Shown here: piece after piece, positions 62,241 to 64,000 of the stretch
How positions within the stretch are numbered: the first letter of the stretch is position 1
Layout: each line of letters starts with the position of its first letter
Source of the DNA: Fibrella aestuarina BUZ 2
GTDB lineage: Bacteria; Bacteroidota; Bacteroidia; Cytophagales; Spirosomataceae
Assembly (NCBI RefSeq): GCF_000331105.1
Contig: NC_020054.1
Span: 1,229,698 to 1,293,697 of the forward strand
Direction of reading: 5' to 3'
Length of the DNA stretch: 64,000 bases
Translations under genes and position numbers: made by a program
The notes under the pieces: model-generated
What the model saw: the letters and a program-made list of their open reading frames with translations, nothing else
What the model was told of the DNA's origin: nothing
The model's database searches: none

Positions 62241-63062
62241 TTAAAACTTGAACCCCAACTCAACGGCGACCGTGTTGTTGCGGGCGTCGAGGTTGGCGTC
62301 GCGCATGACGCTGGTGAGACCGCGCTGGTAGCTCAGGCCGAAGTTCAGGGCGTTAACCGTGTTGAGTTTGTACTGAACCCCGGCGCTGAGCAGTACGCCC
62401 AGGTCAAGCAGGGTGTATTGGCGTTCGTAGGTGCCGCTGGCCATCGCGTATTTGTACAGAGCGTTGGTTGTCCTGTCGAGCGCCTTCTCGGCAAGTTTAA
62501 TATCCATCAGCCCGCCGCACTGAACGTACCCACGCAGGTTGGGGCCGATGTTGTTGGCGTACATCTTCACCGTCAGCGGAATTTGCAGGTATTGCAGGTT
62601 ATACACCGACTCACCCGTGGGGCGGTTTGGTACAAAGCGTTCCTGACCAAACGAACCCGGAACTGTAAACGCCGACCGCTTGACGGTGTACCACAGCCCC
62701 GTACCGAAGGCGTAGCGATCTTTGAAGAAGAAATAATCGAGCGAGGGACCGATACTCATGCGGGCGCCCATACCGTTGGCGTCGAACTGGCTATAGGCGC
62801 CTGAGCCTTCGACGGTGTTGAACGAAATGCTCGGCGCAACCCGGAAGGTCATTTCAATCAGGCGGGCGGGGTTCTGGTAATCAGGGTTGCCGTTGCGTGC
62901 CTGCCGTTCGCGCAGGTATTCGGCGTTGGCCCGGTCGACATCCGACTGCGACGAGAATTTCGGTTTGACTATTTTTCGCCGAACCTGCGCTTCAGCCGGT
63001 AACAACGTACCCAGGCTTAGCACACAACCCAGCATCAGGCCCGCTACTGCAACTTTTTGCAT
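62241..63062 (-). CDS. Outer-membrane beta-barrel protein (PorT-type family)
   Basis: 273 residues from ATG 63062 (MQKVAVAGLMLGCVLSL), a cleaner signal peptide than the upstream TTG start. After AEAQ, a Lys/Arg-rich linker leads to an eight-stranded barrel pattern with alternating hydrophobic residues (MSIGPSLDYFFFKDRYAFGT, NLQYLQIPLTVKMYANN) and a C-terminal Phe (VAVELGFKF). It fits the OMP_b-brl_2/PorT group. A link to the T9SS or gliding is possible because gldB is divergent next to it, but this is inference. Confidence 0.88.
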   Translation of the reverse strand: MQKVAVAGLMLGCVLSLGTLLPAEAQVRRKIVKPKFSSQSDVDRANAEYLRERQARNGNPDYQNPARLIEMTFRVAPSISFNTVEGSGAYSQFDANGMGARMSIGPSLDYFFFKDRYAFGTGLWYTVKRSAFTVPGSFGQERFVPNRPTGESVYNLQYLQIPLTVKMYANNIGPNLRGYVQCGGLMDIKLAEKALDRTTNALYKYAMASGTYERQYTLLDLGVLLSAGVQYKLNTVNALNFGLSYQRGLTSVMRDANLDARNNTVAVELGFKF

Positions 63063-63101
63063 AATTTTGTACGTTTTCAAGATAGCTAAAGCGCCATCCG
63101 T

Positions 63102-64000
63102 ATGGGAGTTAGGGTCAGCTCAGTCAGACGTACCTATGGGTTGATAGGCTGTCTGAGCCTTATTTATTTTTTCTGCTTCAATTCCTGTACCAAACGTGAA
63201 CCGGTTACGATTGACCGGCTCGATCAGGCCTTGTTCTCGGCAAAATCGCCCGCAGCGGTGCAGGCGTTTTTAACCAAAAACCGGACAGTCGCCGAATTGT
63301 ACTTTAACGTGGGTGAGTCGGCTCAAGGCCCCGCTGGCGATACCGCCCTCGTAGCCGAACTGACAACCCGTATCAATAATCCCGAACTGAACCTGCTGTA
63401 TCAGCAGACACAGGCCGAGTTTGGCGACGATGCCGCCCTGCTGCGCGACCGCCTCACCGAAGCGTTCACTAACATCCGCCGCGACTTCCCCGACTTCAAA
63501 TCGCCCCGCGTTGCCACGATGATCACCGGCTTTATGGGCCCCGACCTGCTCGTGACCGACAGCCTCATCGTGATTGGCCTCGACTACTTTGCTGGCCCGA
63601 AGGCCAAATACCGGCCCGTCGGCGAAGAGTTTCCGCAATACGTGTTGCGCCGTTACCAGCAGGCCTATATCGTCCCGACAATCGTCCGGTTGATTGCCGA
63701 TCGATACAACGCCTCGGACCGGGCCGATCAGACGTTACTGGCCGACATGGTCTATAACGGTAAAAGTCTGGTTTTTACGCGGACCATGCTGCCCGAAACC
63801 CCAGATAGTTTACTCATTGGTTACTCAGACCGTCAACTGACCGAAACGTTTAACATGCAGGATGTGGTTTGGGCACATTTTATCGACAATCAGCTGTTGT
63901 ACAATACAAACGGCGAGATCAAAAAGCGGTACATGGGCGAGCGCCCGTTTACGGCCGAGATCGGTAGTCGCTGCCCCGGCCGCATTGGCGACTGGCTTGG
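63102..64000 (+). CDS. gldB: Gliding-motility lipoprotein GldB, 3' end outside the window
   Basis: At least 299 residues, starting with ATG at 63102; no stop occurs before the window end. The lipobox is FNSC (Cys29), so it is a lipoprotein. Family landmarks: the conserved DYFAGPKAKYRP region, the QYVLRRYQQAYIVPTIV segment, DMVYNGKSLVFTRTMLPETP and VVWAHFIDNQLLYNT. GldB is required for gliding and T9SS function in flavobacteria, so this supports an active type IX system with the T9SS cargo gene in this window. Confidence 0.9.
   Translation, partial: MGVRVSSVRRTYGLIGCLSLIYFFCFNSCTKREPVTIDRLDQALFSAKSPAAVQAFLTKNRTVAELYFNVGESAQGPAGDTALVAELTTRINNPELNLLYQQTQAEFGDDAALLRDRLTEAFTNIRRDFPDFKSPRVATMITGFMGPDLLVTDSLIVIGLDYFAGPKAKYRPVGEEFPQYVLRRYQQAYIVPTIVRLIADRYNASDRADQTLLADMVYNGKSLVFTRTMLPETPDSLLIGYSDRQLTETFNMQDVVWAHFIDNQLLYNTNGEIKKRYMGERPFTAEIGSRCPGRIGDWL

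Overview
The window is one stretch of a bacterial chromosome from the phylum Bacteroidota, most likely order Cytophagales and close to Spirosoma/Fibrella (the genus is inference). The evidence is a carboxy-terminal type IX secretion sorting domain, the start of gldB, a TonB receptor with a carboxypeptidase-regulatory-like N-terminus, DUF4142, fasciclin and DUF5117-type metalloprotease families, and promoters with a TAnnTTTG -7 element, several of them almost touching the start codon. Coding DNA is GC-rich. The exceptions are the AT-rich leader at 150-639, the tRNA region at 27.7-28.4 kb and the membrane-protein gene at 39.3-40.0 kb.

Layout. 1-11 kb: edge of a secreted-protein gene, an FAD/4Fe-4S D-2-hydroxyacid dehydrogenase, an M1 aminopeptidase, a vanadium haloperoxidase-like lipoprotein, an MlaEF-type ABC pair, panB, and an RluA pseudouridine synthase. 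11-16 kb: a small His-motif protein with a TonB receptor, a decayed Doc toxin, panD, and a lone SRA-domain protein. 16-26 kb: a 2180-residue alpha-2-macroglobulin and an 870-residue zinc metalloprotease. 26-28.4 kb: a tRNA-Pro locus interrupted by a GIY-YIG gene, a nitrilase, tRNA-Gln, tRNA-Tyr and a probable structured small RNA. 28.4-33 kb: a stress membrane protein, a diheme peroxidase, a PhoX-like protein and a fasciclin protein. 33-38.5 kb: dprA, a transglutaminase-like protein, and galE-rfbB-rfbA for nucleotide-sugar supply. 38.9-40 kb: an unrecognised two-gene module. 40-49.6 kb: a MetE-like protein, a thioesterase, two tandem MATE pumps, a cNMP-domain histidine kinase with a response regulator/thioredoxin-reductase fusion, and proA. 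49.6-64 kb: a giant T9SS cargo protein, a sigma-54 activator without a DNA-binding domain, a WYL regulator with a GyrI-like protein, DUF4142, LuxE-like, a second histidine kinase, hemA, an outer-membrane barrel and gldB.

Most of the window is housekeeping and envelope biology in short transcription units separated by strong bidirectional hairpins. panB and panD serve one pathway but are about 5 kb apart. The most unusual items are: (i) the octamer GGTACGTT/AACGTACC, which I found by eye at least 45 times; (ii) the GIY-YIG gene sitting between a duplicated 5' tRNA half and the complete tRNA-Pro, downstream of one shared promoter; (iii) the unnamed module at 38.9-40.0 kb; (iv) a candidate structured ncRNA upstream of tRNA-Tyr; and (v) a thioredoxin-reductase-like response regulator that lacks the redox cysteines.
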